A stretch of DNA of 44,035 bases from assembly GCA_964369235.1 (NCBI GenBank), contig CAYJEQ010000016.1, positions 1 through 44,035 of the forward strand. The letters are read 5' to 3'. Position numbers and translations under genes: made by a program. Shown one piece after another: positions 8,210-15,877 of this stretch. Below the pieces are notes generated by a model. It was given only the letters and a program-made list of their open reading frames with translations, was not told the origin of the DNA and did no database searches. The stretch's first letter is position 1; each line of letters starts with the position of its first letter. Source of the DNA: CAYJEQ01 sp964369235 (GTDB taxonomy: Bacteria; Bacillota; Clostridia; Oscillospirales; Ruminococcaceae).

Positions 8210-10459
8210 TTAGTCTAATTCTAGAAGCATTTGTGGGATAATATAAGCGTATTTATCAACAAATTCCTCAGTTGGTATAGGTTTAGAATAGTAGTATCCT
8301 TGTACTGCATCACAACCCATATCTCTAAGTGTAGCTAGTTGTATTTCTGTTTCAATACCCTCTGCTACTACATACATACCTAGCTTATGGGCTAGGTTAA
8401 TCATACCTTCCACTACTAGGTTGCTTCGATTTGTAGATATTGAGGAGTCAAAGAAGGTTTTGTCTAGTTTAAGGGTGTCTACTTTAAGATTTTTTAGCAT
8501 ACCTAGGGAAGAATAACCAGAACCAAAATCATCTATTGAAATATTAAATCCATAGTGGTGGATTTTATCAAATAGCTCTGAAATATCATTTTCATAGTCA
8601 TGAGTTATAGACTCAGTAACCTCAATTTCAATATAATGATGAGGAAGATTGTATTTGTCTAAAACTGCTGCAATATCCTCAACAAAATTAGGATTGGACA
8701 GATGTAATCGAGAGAAGTTAACTGATACGATAAGATGGCCTATTTCATCATCAATCCATCTGCGAATAGTTGCACAGGTCATATCTAGTACATACATATC
8801 CAGTTTTGTAATTGAGCCGTTTTTCTCAAATAAAGGAATAAAAGAGTTAGGCATAATCATATTGCCATCTTCTTCCTCCCATCTAACTAGTGCTTCAGCA
8901 CCTACTAGACTATTGGTTGAAAGGGAAAACTTAGGCTGAAGATATACTTTGAAATGATTATTTTCCAGTGCAGCATCCATCTTATTGACAATTTCAGCAT
9001 CTTTTAGAATTTTAGCTTTATACTCATCATCATAATCATAAATAGTAAGACCTTTGCCGGTTTTAGCCATATAATGAGCTAGAGTAACTTTGTTTATAAT
9101 ATCATCAACATCTGTTGACCCTAATGGTATAATATAACGACCATATTTAAATTTAAGATTATAGTCTTTAAGCTCTGGAATAAGTATCTTGTAAAAACTT
9201 TCGTAGTGGCTTGTATCCTTATGCATCTGTGAAATAAAATCAGCACTAGCAAAAATTAAGTTCTCGTCAACACCTACTCTAGCGACAATTAATGAAGGTT
9301 CATTTGCCTTTGTGCTAACAATTTTAGGGGCTTTTAATACTTCATTACCTATGTCAAAACCAAACATCTCATTAATTACCTTAAAGTTCTCAACATCAAC
9401 TTTTATAATTCCATACTGAGTGGTTTTGTTTTGTGATAGTATGTACTGCATATCTTTTTTGATTTTTGCAGTATTAGGTAGAGTTGTAAGAGGATCGTAA
9501 TAAGCTGTTTTCTCCAAAGAGTGTAGGGTAGCACTGCGATAAAATACAAAATACCCAATTAACAGAATAAGTACAAAAAAGATTGCCTTAGTAATATCCT
9601 TAATATTTTCTACAGCTGTTGCAAGATCACTATTAATTACACTTACTTCAACAGTAACAGCCAGTGTCCAAGGCGTTTGGGCAATAGGAGTGTAGATCAT
9701 TACTTTATCCACATTTCCTCGTCCATAGTCAACACTATAGATAAAGCTGTCATTTGTACCAGAAAGTATATTCATCTGAGCATTTAGAACATTTTCCATA
9801 CCCATGACCTTAAGATCATCTTCTGGAATAGTTGTAAGACCATCATGACCTAAACTAGTAGAAAATAATATATTTAGATTATTATCAATAAGAAAAGCCC
9901 AGCCTGTATTTTGAGTAGCTTCAATTACAATTTCCCTAAAATCATCAATAAGGCATTGGGTGTAGATAACACCTGTAATGTCATTGCCAGAAAATACAGG
10001 AACAGCAAGATTAAATGCCATAGCCCCAGTATCGCTGTGGAAACTAGGGTTTCCTATGTAATTCTCGCCTTTCAGTGCAAGGATAAAACCTTCCTCATTA
10101 GAAAAATCTTCTTGCTCGTTAGTTATAGATATGCCGTTGCCTTGATTATCGATATAGTATAACTGATTAAATTTTATCCACTGGCTTTGGGAGGATAATA
10201 AATGGGCAGCATTGTCTAAATTGATATCTGTATTAGACACAAATTTAGATATTACGGTTAGGTCTTCATAATAATCATCAATAGAATGCTCTATGGATAA
10301 CTCCATGTTATTTGCTACTTTATCCATAGCGTTTTGAGTTGCTTTAATTACCTCTCTATCAGCAGTAACTGCAAATAGAACAATCAAAGCTGTAGTAATC
10401 ATAAAAACAATTACTATGGTAAGTATAAAACTATTAGTTTTACTTAGTTTTATAGGCAT
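8210..10459 (-). CDS. Membrane EAL-domain c-di-GMP phosphodiesterase with sensor domain and degenerate GGDEF
   Basis: Predicted to hydrolyse the second messenger c-di-GMP at the membrane. The 749-residue protein has a transmembrane helix (about 11-31), an extracytoplasmic segment of dCache/PAS-like character (about 35-285), a second helix (about 292-308), a GGDEF domain whose active motif has decayed to GVDEN (396-400), and an EAL domain (about 495-745). Key EAL residues are present: E522 in AEALVRW, DDFGSGYSSL (643-652), K667, E700 and QGY at 720-722, so it should be catalytically competent. The GGDEF half is probably regulatory. AAGGGA precedes the ATG. It has its own promoter and terminator, separate from the GGDEF gene upstream. 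The sensed signal is unknown. Confidence 0.9.
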   Translation of the reverse strand: MPIKLSKTNSFILTIVIVFMITTALIVLFAVTADREVIKATQNAMDKVANNMELSIEHSIDDYYEDLTVISKFVSNTDINLDNAAHLLSSQSQWIKFNQLYYIDNQGNGISITNEQEDFSNEEGFILALKGENYIGNPSFHSDTGAMAFNLAVPVFSGNDITGVIYTQCLIDDFREIVIEATQNTGWAFLIDNNLNILFSTSLGHDGLTTIPEDDLKVMGMENVLNAQMNILSGTNDSFIYSVDYGRGNVDKVMIYTPIAQTPWTLAVTVEVSVINSDLATAVENIKDITKAIFFVLILLIGYFVFYRSATLHSLEKTAYYDPLTTLPNTAKIKKDMQYILSQNKTTQYGIIKVDVENFKVINEMFGFDIGNEVLKAPKIVSTKANEPSLIVARVGVDENLIFASADFISQMHKDTSHYESFYKILIPELKDYNLKFKYGRYIIPLGSTDVDDIINKVTLAHYMAKTGKGLTIYDYDDEYKAKILKDAEIVNKMDAALENNHFKVYLQPKFSLSTNSLVGAEALVRWEEEDGNMIMPNSFIPLFEKNGSITKLDMYVLDMTCATIRRWIDDEIGHLIVSVNFSRLHLSNPNFVEDIAAVLDKYNLPHHYIEIEVTESITHDYENDISELFDKIHHYGFNISIDDFGSGYSSLGMLKNLKVDTLKLDKTFFDSSISTNRSNLVVEGMINLAHKLGMYVVAEGIETEIQLATLRDMGCDAVQGYYYSKPIPTEEFVDKYAYIIPQMLLELD

Positions 10460-10533
10460 TATTTAAATTCCCTTCTTAGATCACAGATGTATAATCCTGA
10501 CAATAACTCTACTCCCTGCAGAAAATAGATTTA

Positions 10534-10562
10534 TTTTTATCAAAAGCTGATAAACTAGTCAA
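10534..10562 (-). promoter_or_regulatory. Promoter of the EAL gene, overlapping a palindrome
   Basis: On the minus strand TTGACT, a 17-bp spacer and TAAAAA with a TG one base before the -10 fit sigma-A. The inverted repeat TTTATCA-gcttt-TGATAAA lies inside the spacer and -10, so it could be an operator or a weak terminator of the upstream GGDEF gene. Confidence 0.6.
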
Positions 10563-10576
10563 ATATATTTATCTAT

Positions 10577-11797
10577 TTATACTGTTGTTAGTAAGCTAGT
10601 CTTTTGGTTTTTGTTTATATACATAGCCTTATCAGCTAATTCTAAAATTCTATCTAAATTACTTTCTGTATTAGAGTAGATGTCATGCTGATGGATACCA
10701 TAACTAATAGACATAGGGAAATCAAAAGACTTTTCCTCTAAAATCCGATTAACTTCTAAAAGTCTAGCTTCAGCCTTGTATACAGGACAATTATGAAATA
10801 TAATGGCAAACTCATCGCCACCTATTCTACAAGCTATATCGCTAATTCTTATAGTAGATATTATTGCTTCTGCAACAGTTTTTAAATATGTATCTCCAGC
10901 AAAGTGCCCAAAGGTATCATTAGCGTATTTAAGCTTGTCTACATCAACTAAGCACAGGGTAAAGGGAGTTTTATCATTTAGTAGATTTTGCATTTTATCC
11001 ATACAATATCTTCTGTTATAAAGCTTGGTTAAATCATCTTTATAGGCAAGTTTTTCCACTGCACGCTGAGCAGTCGTATCTACGATAATATTTACAAAAG
11101 CATCAATATCCCCCCACATTAAATCAAAGGTCTGTATGCTAAAATAATTGTTAGAGTTAGGGCAGAAACATTCGCTGGTTCCTCCACTAGAGGGGCTATC
11201 AGATTGAGAGGTGAAACAAGCAGATATTACACTGCACTGATCATGGCAACTGCAAAAACCCTCTGTTTTATCGATGAAAACTTTTTTAGCTGAGTTGTTT
11301 ACATAAAGAATTTCATGGGTTTCTTTTGATACTACAATAATCCAATTATCTATAAAATTCATAATAGATTGCACTAAATTATAGTTATCAGAAAGTGCCT
11401 TAGACTGGCTCTTTAGTTTCTCCTCTCGGTCACTAAGTTGTTTAATCATCAGATTAAAAGAATCAGAAAATTCTCCTAAATAGCTAACACTTTGGCTATA
11501 ATCGCCACCAGCTACTTGGTTGGCTTGCCAAGTAAGGTGTTTTAATCCTGAGTGAATTTCCTTAAGATTACCAACTAAGAAATTGTCCTTAGAAGGCATT
11601 TTCCCATTAAGGTTACCTCTAGAAATCTCATAAAGAAAATCATTAGACTCTGATATACACTTTGACAGATAGCAGATAGCCTCATTAACCAAAGCTAGAT
11701 TTTCCTCAAGATCATCAGGAGGAGTTAGCACTGCCTTAGAATTAACTATATTTTTAATTTGATCTATTAGGAATTTTGAGTTATTACTATGTTCCAT
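10577..11797 (-). CDS. GGDEF diguanylate cyclase with HAMP-like and Cys-rich PAS-like sensor region
   Basis: Predicted to make c-di-GMP from two GTP. No transmembrane helix is visible, so it is likely cytosolic. In the 406 residues, a HAMP-like segment (about 60-122, with VAGGDYSQ and GEFSDSFN) and a coiled linker precede a PAS-like domain (about 138-245). That domain carries an insertion with six cysteines (C182, C184, C188, C194, C210, C212) that could bind metal, an Fe-S centre or undergo redox change. The catalytic domain follows with an intact GGDEF (326-330). An RISD motif (317-320) sits exactly five residues before it, matching the product-inhibition I-site. It lies 24 bp downstream of the V4R gene with RBS AAGGAG, so the two are probably co-transcribed and V4R may be a partner sensor. 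Confidence 0.9.
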   Translation of the reverse strand: MEHSNNSKFLIDQIKNIVNSKAVLTPPDDLEENLALVNEAICYLSKCISESNDFLYEISRGNLNGKMPSKDNFLVGNLKEIHSGLKHLTWQANQVAGGDYSQSVSYLGEFSDSFNLMIKQLSDREEKLKSQSKALSDNYNLVQSIMNFIDNWIIVVSKETHEILYVNNSAKKVFIDKTEGFCSCHDQCSVISACFTSQSDSPSSGGTSECFCPNSNNYFSIQTFDLMWGDIDAFVNIIVDTTAQRAVEKLAYKDDLTKLYNRRYCMDKMQNLLNDKTPFTLCLVDVDKLKYANDTFGHFAGDTYLKTVAEAIISTIRISDIACRIGGDEFAIIFHNCPVYKAEARLLEVNRILEEKSFDFPMSISYGIHQHDIYSNTESNLDRILELADKAMYINKNQKTSLLTTV

Positions 11798-11821
11798 ATA
11801 GGTATAAATACTCCTTAATTG

Positions 11822-12346
11822 CTATTTTATTTCTGCTTCAAATCTGCATACTCTAGAGCCAGTTGCCCAACAATCGATTTCGGTAACGATATAATCTTTT
11901 TTTGTGTATTCCTGTAGTATACCTGCTAGGAATCCTTCGTCATAGTTGCAAACAGTTTCTCCGGTAATAGGCAGGGCAGAACAATCTAAATCTTCGCCAA
12001 TAGTAAGGGTGGCTTTGCCTGTATCAAAATTAAATTCCTCGATTCTAAGGATACCGATTTTACTAAGTTCTAGTTCTTTTTGTAGTTGTGATACAAACTC
12101 ATCAAATTTTAAAGACAAATCTAACATCTTATTAGCAAAATGTTTTCCAGCTAGCTGTCCACTAGCCCTAAAGATTTCAATTGTGGTTTCGTTACCAAAT
12201 TTTTTAATTAAAGTATCCTTTACCGTAAACTGAAATAATCGATATATGTATACAGGCATATCATCTCCAAGATTTTTTCTGCCATTAACTATATCACCAA
12301 TTGTATCCCAAGAAAATTCGTAGTCATCTTTAAATAGTTCAATCAT
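11822..12346 (-). CDS. V4R (4-vinyl reductase-type) ligand-binding domain protein
   Basis: A stand-alone 174-residue V4R-type protein, presumably cytosolic. The C-terminal part shows the family pattern: C122, G129-C133, a GFLAG segment, then C159 and C167 in CWATGSRVCRFE. V4R domains bind small hydrophobic or aromatic ligands and often act as sensor modules; the ligand here is unknown. The N-terminal half (about 30-100) is helical and resembles the haem-NO-binding/V4R fold. It is the first gene of a two-gene unit with the GGDEF cyclase, starting from a good promoter with repeated TTACATTA boxes. AAAGGA precedes the ATG. A role in tuning c-di-GMP synthesis is inference from position. Confidence 0.8.
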   Translation of the reverse strand: MIELFKDDYEFSWDTIGDIVNGRKNLGDDMPVYIYRLFQFTVKDTLIKKFGNETTIEIFRASGQLAGKHFANKMLDLSLKFDEFVSQLQKELELSKIGILRIEEFNFDTGKATLTIGEDLDCSALPITGETVCNYDEGFLAGILQEYTKKDYIVTEIDCWATGSRVCRFEAEIK

Positions 12347-12373
12347 GCTAGTATCCTTTCAGACAGAATTTCA

Positions 12374-12453
12374 TAATGTAATTAAATTTACATTATACAG
12401 CAAATTACATTAAAAGGCAATGAAAATGTTACATAATTAAATGAATATGTAAT
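12374..12453. promoter_or_regulatory. Cluster of TTACATTA/TAATGTAA boxes, candidate operator
   Basis: Five related 8-mers occur in 80 bp: TAATGTAA (12374-12381), TTACATTA (12388-12395), TTACATTA (12405-12412), TTACATAA (12429-12436) and TATGTAAT (12446-12453). The first two form a perfect inverted repeat with a 6-bp spacer. They overlap the V4R promoter core and its upstream flank, as expected for a repressor or activator site. No regulator gene is next to it. Confidence 0.6.
12392..12420 (-). promoter_or_regulatory. Promoter of the V4R-GGDEF unit
   Basis: On the minus strand TTGCCT, a 17-bp spacer and TATAAT give a near-consensus sigma-A promoter ending about 45 bp before the V4R start codon. 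The TTACATTA boxes overlap both the spacer and the -10. Confidence 0.7.
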
Positions 12454-12532
12454 GTTGTATAATATTTACCTAAATGAATACAGGTGAATTGTTAGATAAA
12501 TAGCTCATTGTATCAGTAAAAATACTTTAAAC

Positions 12533-12560
12533 TTGACAGAATAAATTTACTCTGTAAAAT
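12533..12560 (+). promoter_or_regulatory. Promoter of folC
   Basis: TTGACA, a 16-bp spacer and TAAAAT lie about 60 bp before the folC start. Confidence 0.75.
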
Positions 12561-12618
12561 TAATAGTATATAGATAGATTTAGTAAAATGCAATTAAGAA
12601 GAAAAGGGTGATATAGCT

Positions 12619-13920
12619 GTGGAAGAAAATTATAATAGCTTAATAGAATACCTAGGATCACTACAGAAAACAGGTAAAAAAGACGGGATAAAAAACATTA
12701 AAGCATTACTGAAAAAACTAGGTAATCCTCAGGAAAAACTTAGTTATATTCATGTAGTAGGTACAAATGGCAAGGGGTCTACATCAACAATGGTGGCAAG
12801 TATATTAACTACAGCTGGTTATAAAGTAGGGCTTTTTACCTCCCCATATATAATAGATTTTCGTGAGAGAATACAAATTGACGGGGAAATGATAGGTGTA
12901 GATAGATTACATAAGTATATACTACAGGTAAAATCCCAGATAGATACTCTAGCATTAGAAGGTATATTCGTAACATATTTTGAGGCTGTTTTAGCTATGG
13001 CACTTATCCACTTCAGAGAGGAAAACTGTGAGGTGGTAATATTAGAGGCTGGTATAGGTGGAAGCCTAGATGCAACCAATATAATACCAACACCATTAGT
13101 GACAGTGATAACAAAAATATCAATGGATCATCAGGATTTACTTGGGGATACCATAGAAGCTATAACAAAAGAAAAATGTGGAGTAATAAAGACTAATGGA
13201 CAGGTGGTAACATATCCTAATCAACATATAGAAGCATTAGCAGTAATAATGGAACAAACAGCCCTTAAAGGTGGACAACTACATATACCTACTGAAAAAA
13301 TCATAGAAGAAACTAAGGTAACTATAAATGGAACAACTGGAATATATATGGGGCGAGAGATAAAGATACCTTTACTGGGAGATTATCAGCTTAGCAATGC
13401 TACAACAGCAATAAAGGCAGTAGAAATTCTAGGCACCAAAGGTTATGGAGTATCAGCAAAAGACATAGTAACTGGAATAGCTAACACAAAAATACCTTCA
13501 CGATTAGAGGTTTTATCAGAAAACCCACTAGTTATAATCGATGGTGCACATAATGAAGATGGAGTAGTAAGCCTTTGTAGGAATATAAAAAAGCTATCTA
13601 CAGGTAAAATCCATATAATAATGGGGATTATGGCTGATAAAGACTACAGAAGTGCTATCCTAGAGTTAGCACAGATATCCCATAGTTTCACAGGGGTAAA
13701 TACCGACTATTACAGAAGTTTGTCAGCAGAGAAGATATATGAAATAGCAAAGGAAAAATCTTTAAACTGCCATCAAGAACAAGATGTAGTAACTGCCTAT
13801 AAAAAAATATCAAAGAATATAGCCAAAGAAGATATGGTGGTTATCTGTGGATCTTTTTATCTAACCTCGGACTTTAGGCGATGGTATCTAGGTAGGGAAG
13901 AAAATAATTATTATATTTAA
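12619..13920 (+). CDS. folC: Folylpolyglutamate synthase / dihydrofolate synthase, copy 1
   Basis: Mur-ligase-type enzyme adding glutamate to (dihydro)pteroate or tetrahydrofolate with ATP, in the cytosol. The 433 residues match the family's usual length. The ATP loop GTNGKGST lies at 48-55, followed by LFTSPYI and FRERI. The central GGSLDATN and SMDHQDLLG segments and the C-terminal IDGAHNEDG motif are all present. The start is GTG at 12619, with AAAGGGTG ahead of it; no ATG gives a better placement. It is transcribed alone from its own promoter and precedes the cobalamin genes by about 200 bp. A second FolC is encoded at 20.5-21.8 kb. Which copy supplies dihydrofolate synthase activity cannot be told from sequence. 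Confidence 0.92.
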   Translation: MEENYNSLIEYLGSLQKTGKKDGIKNIKALLKKLGNPQEKLSYIHVVGTNGKGSTSTMVASILTTAGYKVGLFTSPYIIDFRERIQIDGEMIGVDRLHKYILQVKSQIDTLALEGIFVTYFEAVLAMALIHFREENCEVVILEAGIGGSLDATNIIPTPLVTVITKISMDHQDLLGDTIEAITKEKCGVIKTNGQVVTYPNQHIEALAVIMEQTALKGGQLHIPTEKIIEETKVTINGTTGIYMGREIKIPLLGDYQLSNATTAIKAVEILGTKGYGVSAKDIVTGIANTKIPSRLEVLSENPLVIIDGAHNEDGVVSLCRNIKKLSTGKIHIIMGIMADKDYRSAILELAQISHSFTGVNTDYYRSLSAEKIYEIAKEKSLNCHQEQDVVTAYKKISKNIAKEDMVVICGSFYLTSDFRRWYLGREENNYYI

Positions 13921-13932
13921 TACCTATAGCAT

Positions 13933-13963
13933 AATGGGTTGTGGCCTAGTGCCACAGGGCATT
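13933..13963 (+). other. Hairpin after folC
   Basis: TGTGGC-ctagt-GCCACA forms a 6-bp stem, extended by further pairs, 20 bp after the folC stop. No U-run follows, so termination is uncertain. It lacks the conserved core of a cobalamin riboswitch despite preceding cbi genes. Confidence 0.4.
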
Positions 13964-14031
13964 AGCTTTACTAAAAAATAATAACTAATGAAGATTAAAA
14001 TATTTTGTGTACTTTATTATTTAAGAATATA

Positions 14032-14060
14032 TTGTAATATTTAGATAAATGTAGTAAAAT
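14032..14060 (+). promoter_or_regulatory. Candidate promoter of the cbi operon
   Basis: TTGTAA, a 17-bp spacer and TAAAAT end 62 bp before cbiC. An alternative TTGTGT-N17-TATATT lies just upstream. Confidence 0.5.
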
Positions 14061-14122
14061 GTTAAAGGTGTAAATTATACTAAAACAGTATTATACATAA
14101 ATAAAATATTGGAGGAAGATAT

Positions 14123-14749
14123 ATGTATCAGAATTTAGGCCCTATGGAAATTGAGCAGAAAAGCTTTGAGATAATAACAAGTGAGATGGGAAACCATAAT
14201 GTATTGCCAGAAAATGAATTAGTACTAAAAAGAGTAATACATACCTCTGCTGATTTTGACTATATGGAGAATTTAGTGTTCTCAGAAGGAGCAGTGGCAA
14301 GTGGTATTGCAGCACTAAAAGCTGGTGTAACTATAATCACCGACACAAACATGGCTAAATCAGGTGTTAACAAAACTATTATGGCTAAACTAGGTGGCAA
14401 GGTTGAATGTTTTGTAGCTGATGAAGATGTGGCAAAGGAAGCAAAAGAAAGAGGGGTAACCCGTTCAATAGTTGCAATGGAAAAAGCAGTATCCATGTAT
14501 CCTAATGGGATTTTTGTAATGGGTAATGCGCCAACAGCATTAATTAGACTATTAGAGCTTGTAAAAGAGGGTAAAGCAAATCCATCATTAGTGGTAGGAG
14601 TACCAGTGGGATTTGTAAATGTAGTGGAGTCTAAGGATATGATTATAGAATATGGTAAGCTACCATATATCATAGCAAAAGGCAGAAAAGGTGGTAGTAA
14701 TGTAGCTGCTGCAATCTGCAATGCAATGATTTACCAAATCGAAAGATAA
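14123..14749 (+). CDS. cbiC: Precorrin-8X / cobalt-precorrin-8 methylmutase
   Basis: CbiC/CobH moves the methyl group from C-11 to C-12 to give (cobalt-)hydrogenobyrinate, a late step of corrin ring synthesis in the cytosol. The 208 residues are the normal length. The catalytic His is H40 in RVIHTSADFDY, followed by the family segments ITDTNMAKSG, MGNAPTAL, VGVPVGFVN and the C-terminal GRKGGSNVAAAICNA. GGAGG precedes the ATG at a good distance. It is the first gene of cbiC-cbiG-cbiJET. No cbiD, cbiF, cbiH, cbiK or cbiL is in the window, so the rest of the pathway must be elsewhere. Confidence 0.93.
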   Translation: MYQNLGPMEIEQKSFEIITSEMGNHNVLPENELVLKRVIHTSADFDYMENLVFSEGAVASGIAALKAGVTIITDTNMAKSGVNKTIMAKLGGKVECFVADEDVAKEAKERGVTRSIVAMEKAVSMYPNGIFVMGNAPTALIRLLELVKEGKANPSLVVGVPVGFVNVVESKDMIIEYGKLPYIIAKGRKGGSNVAAAICNAMIYQIER

Positions 14750-14757
14750 TAAATCAA

Positions 14758-14794
14758 AGAGATAAACTCCATAGAAAATAGAAAATTTATCTCT
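14758..14794 (+). other. Intra-operon hairpin between cbiC and cbiG
   Basis: AGAGATAAA and TTTATCTCT pair perfectly (9 bp) across a 19-nt A-rich loop. There is no U-run, so it may be a partial attenuator or an mRNA processing or stability element. Confidence 0.4.
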
Positions 14795-14836
14795 GTAGTT
14801 AATAAGCAAAATCTAAAGAAAGGTAGAGGAGATAAT

Positions 14837-15856
14837 ATGATAAATATATTCGCATATTCAGATAAAGGTTGTCTATTGTCTAAGAAAATTGCACAGCATT
14901 TATCGTTAGATGTATCCAGTTGTCATAGCAGTGGTAAATTTGCTAATAACCATGGGATAACTCCCTACCAATCTGTCATGGAAGCAACTACAAGATTATT
15001 TAATAGTAGTACAGCCATAATTTATATAGGAGCATGTGGAATAGCAGTTAGGGCAATAGCTCCCCATGTTAAAGATAAGACCAGTGACCCAGCAGTAATA
15101 GTGGTGGATGATATGGGTGGATTTGTTATACCTATACTATCTGGGCATATTGGTGGAGCTAATGAACTAGCAGTAAGTATTGCAGAGTTTATAGGTGCTA
15201 CCCCAGTAGTAACAACAGCAACAGATATTAACGGAAAATTCTCGGTAGATAGCTGGGCTAGTAAAAATAGCTACGTTATATCTTCTATGGATAAAGCTAA
15301 GGAAGTTTCTGCCAAGATACTTAGAGAAGATGTTAGCTTGTACAGTGATTTTCCCTTAGAAGGCAAACTGCCCTCAGGTGTACTATTAGCTACAAATACA
15401 GATGCTGATATATACTTAACTTACAAAAAACATACTACAAACACAAACTCTCTTAAGCTAATACCTAAGGTGATTCATGTAGGTATAGGCTGTAGGAGGG
15501 ATATTTGCTATGAGAATATTAATGAGTTATTTTATAGCACTTTAGATAACCTAGATATAGATATTAATGCAGTAGCAGATATTAGCTCTATTGATCTAAA
15601 AGCCGATGAAAAAGCGCTACTAGAATTTGGGCTAAACCACAATATTCCATTACATTTTTACACTGCTAAGGAGCTAAAAGAAGCAGGGGAAGGCTTTCCT
15701 CCATCTGCCTTTGTAAGCTCGGTTACAGGGGTGGACAATGTCTGTCAGCGTTCAGCATATCTATCATCTAATAAAGGAATATTACTACAGGAAAAAAAAT
15801 CCCTTAATGGTGTGACCATTGCTGTCTATGCCAAGGATATTAAAGTGTCATTTTAA
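14837..15856 (+). CDS. cbiG: Cobalt-precorrin-5A hydrolase CbiG
   Basis: CbiG opens the delta-lactone of cobalt-precorrin-5A and releases the C-20 fragment as acetaldehyde, the ring-contraction follow-up unique to the anaerobic pathway. The 339 residues hold an N-terminal domain (about 1-125, with GACGIAVRAIAPHVKDK and SGHIGGANELA), a middle linker domain, and the C-terminal CbiG domain starting at HVGIGCRRD. The C-terminal domain ends with the FPPSAFVSSVTGVDNVCQRSA-like segment. RBS is AGGAG. It follows cbiC by 87 bp and precedes the CbiJET fusion by 21 bp. Its presence supports the anaerobic (early cobalt insertion) route. Confidence 0.93.
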   Translation: MINIFAYSDKGCLLSKKIAQHLSLDVSSCHSSGKFANNHGITPYQSVMEATTRLFNSSTAIIYIGACGIAVRAIAPHVKDKTSDPAVIVVDDMGGFVIPILSGHIGGANELAVSIAEFIGATPVVTTATDINGKFSVDSWASKNSYVISSMDKAKEVSAKILREDVSLYSDFPLEGKLPSGVLLATNTDADIYLTYKKHTTNTNSLKLIPKVIHVGIGCRRDICYENINELFYSTLDNLDIDINAVADISSIDLKADEKALLEFGLNHNIPLHFYTAKELKEAGEGFPPSAFVSSVTGVDNVCQRSAYLSSNKGILLQEKKSLNGVTIAVYAKDIKVSF

Positions 15857-15877
15857 CAAGGAGGGATAATAGATACA

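Noticed and set aside
8649..8939. Plus-strand ORFs opposite the EAL and GGDEF genes
   Set aside because: They are shadows of well-supported minus-strand genes, with no RBS or domain.
13921..14122. Cobalamin riboswitch before cbiC
   Set aside because: Only a GTGCCACA hairpin arm resembles part of the B12 box; the rest of the conserved core is missing.
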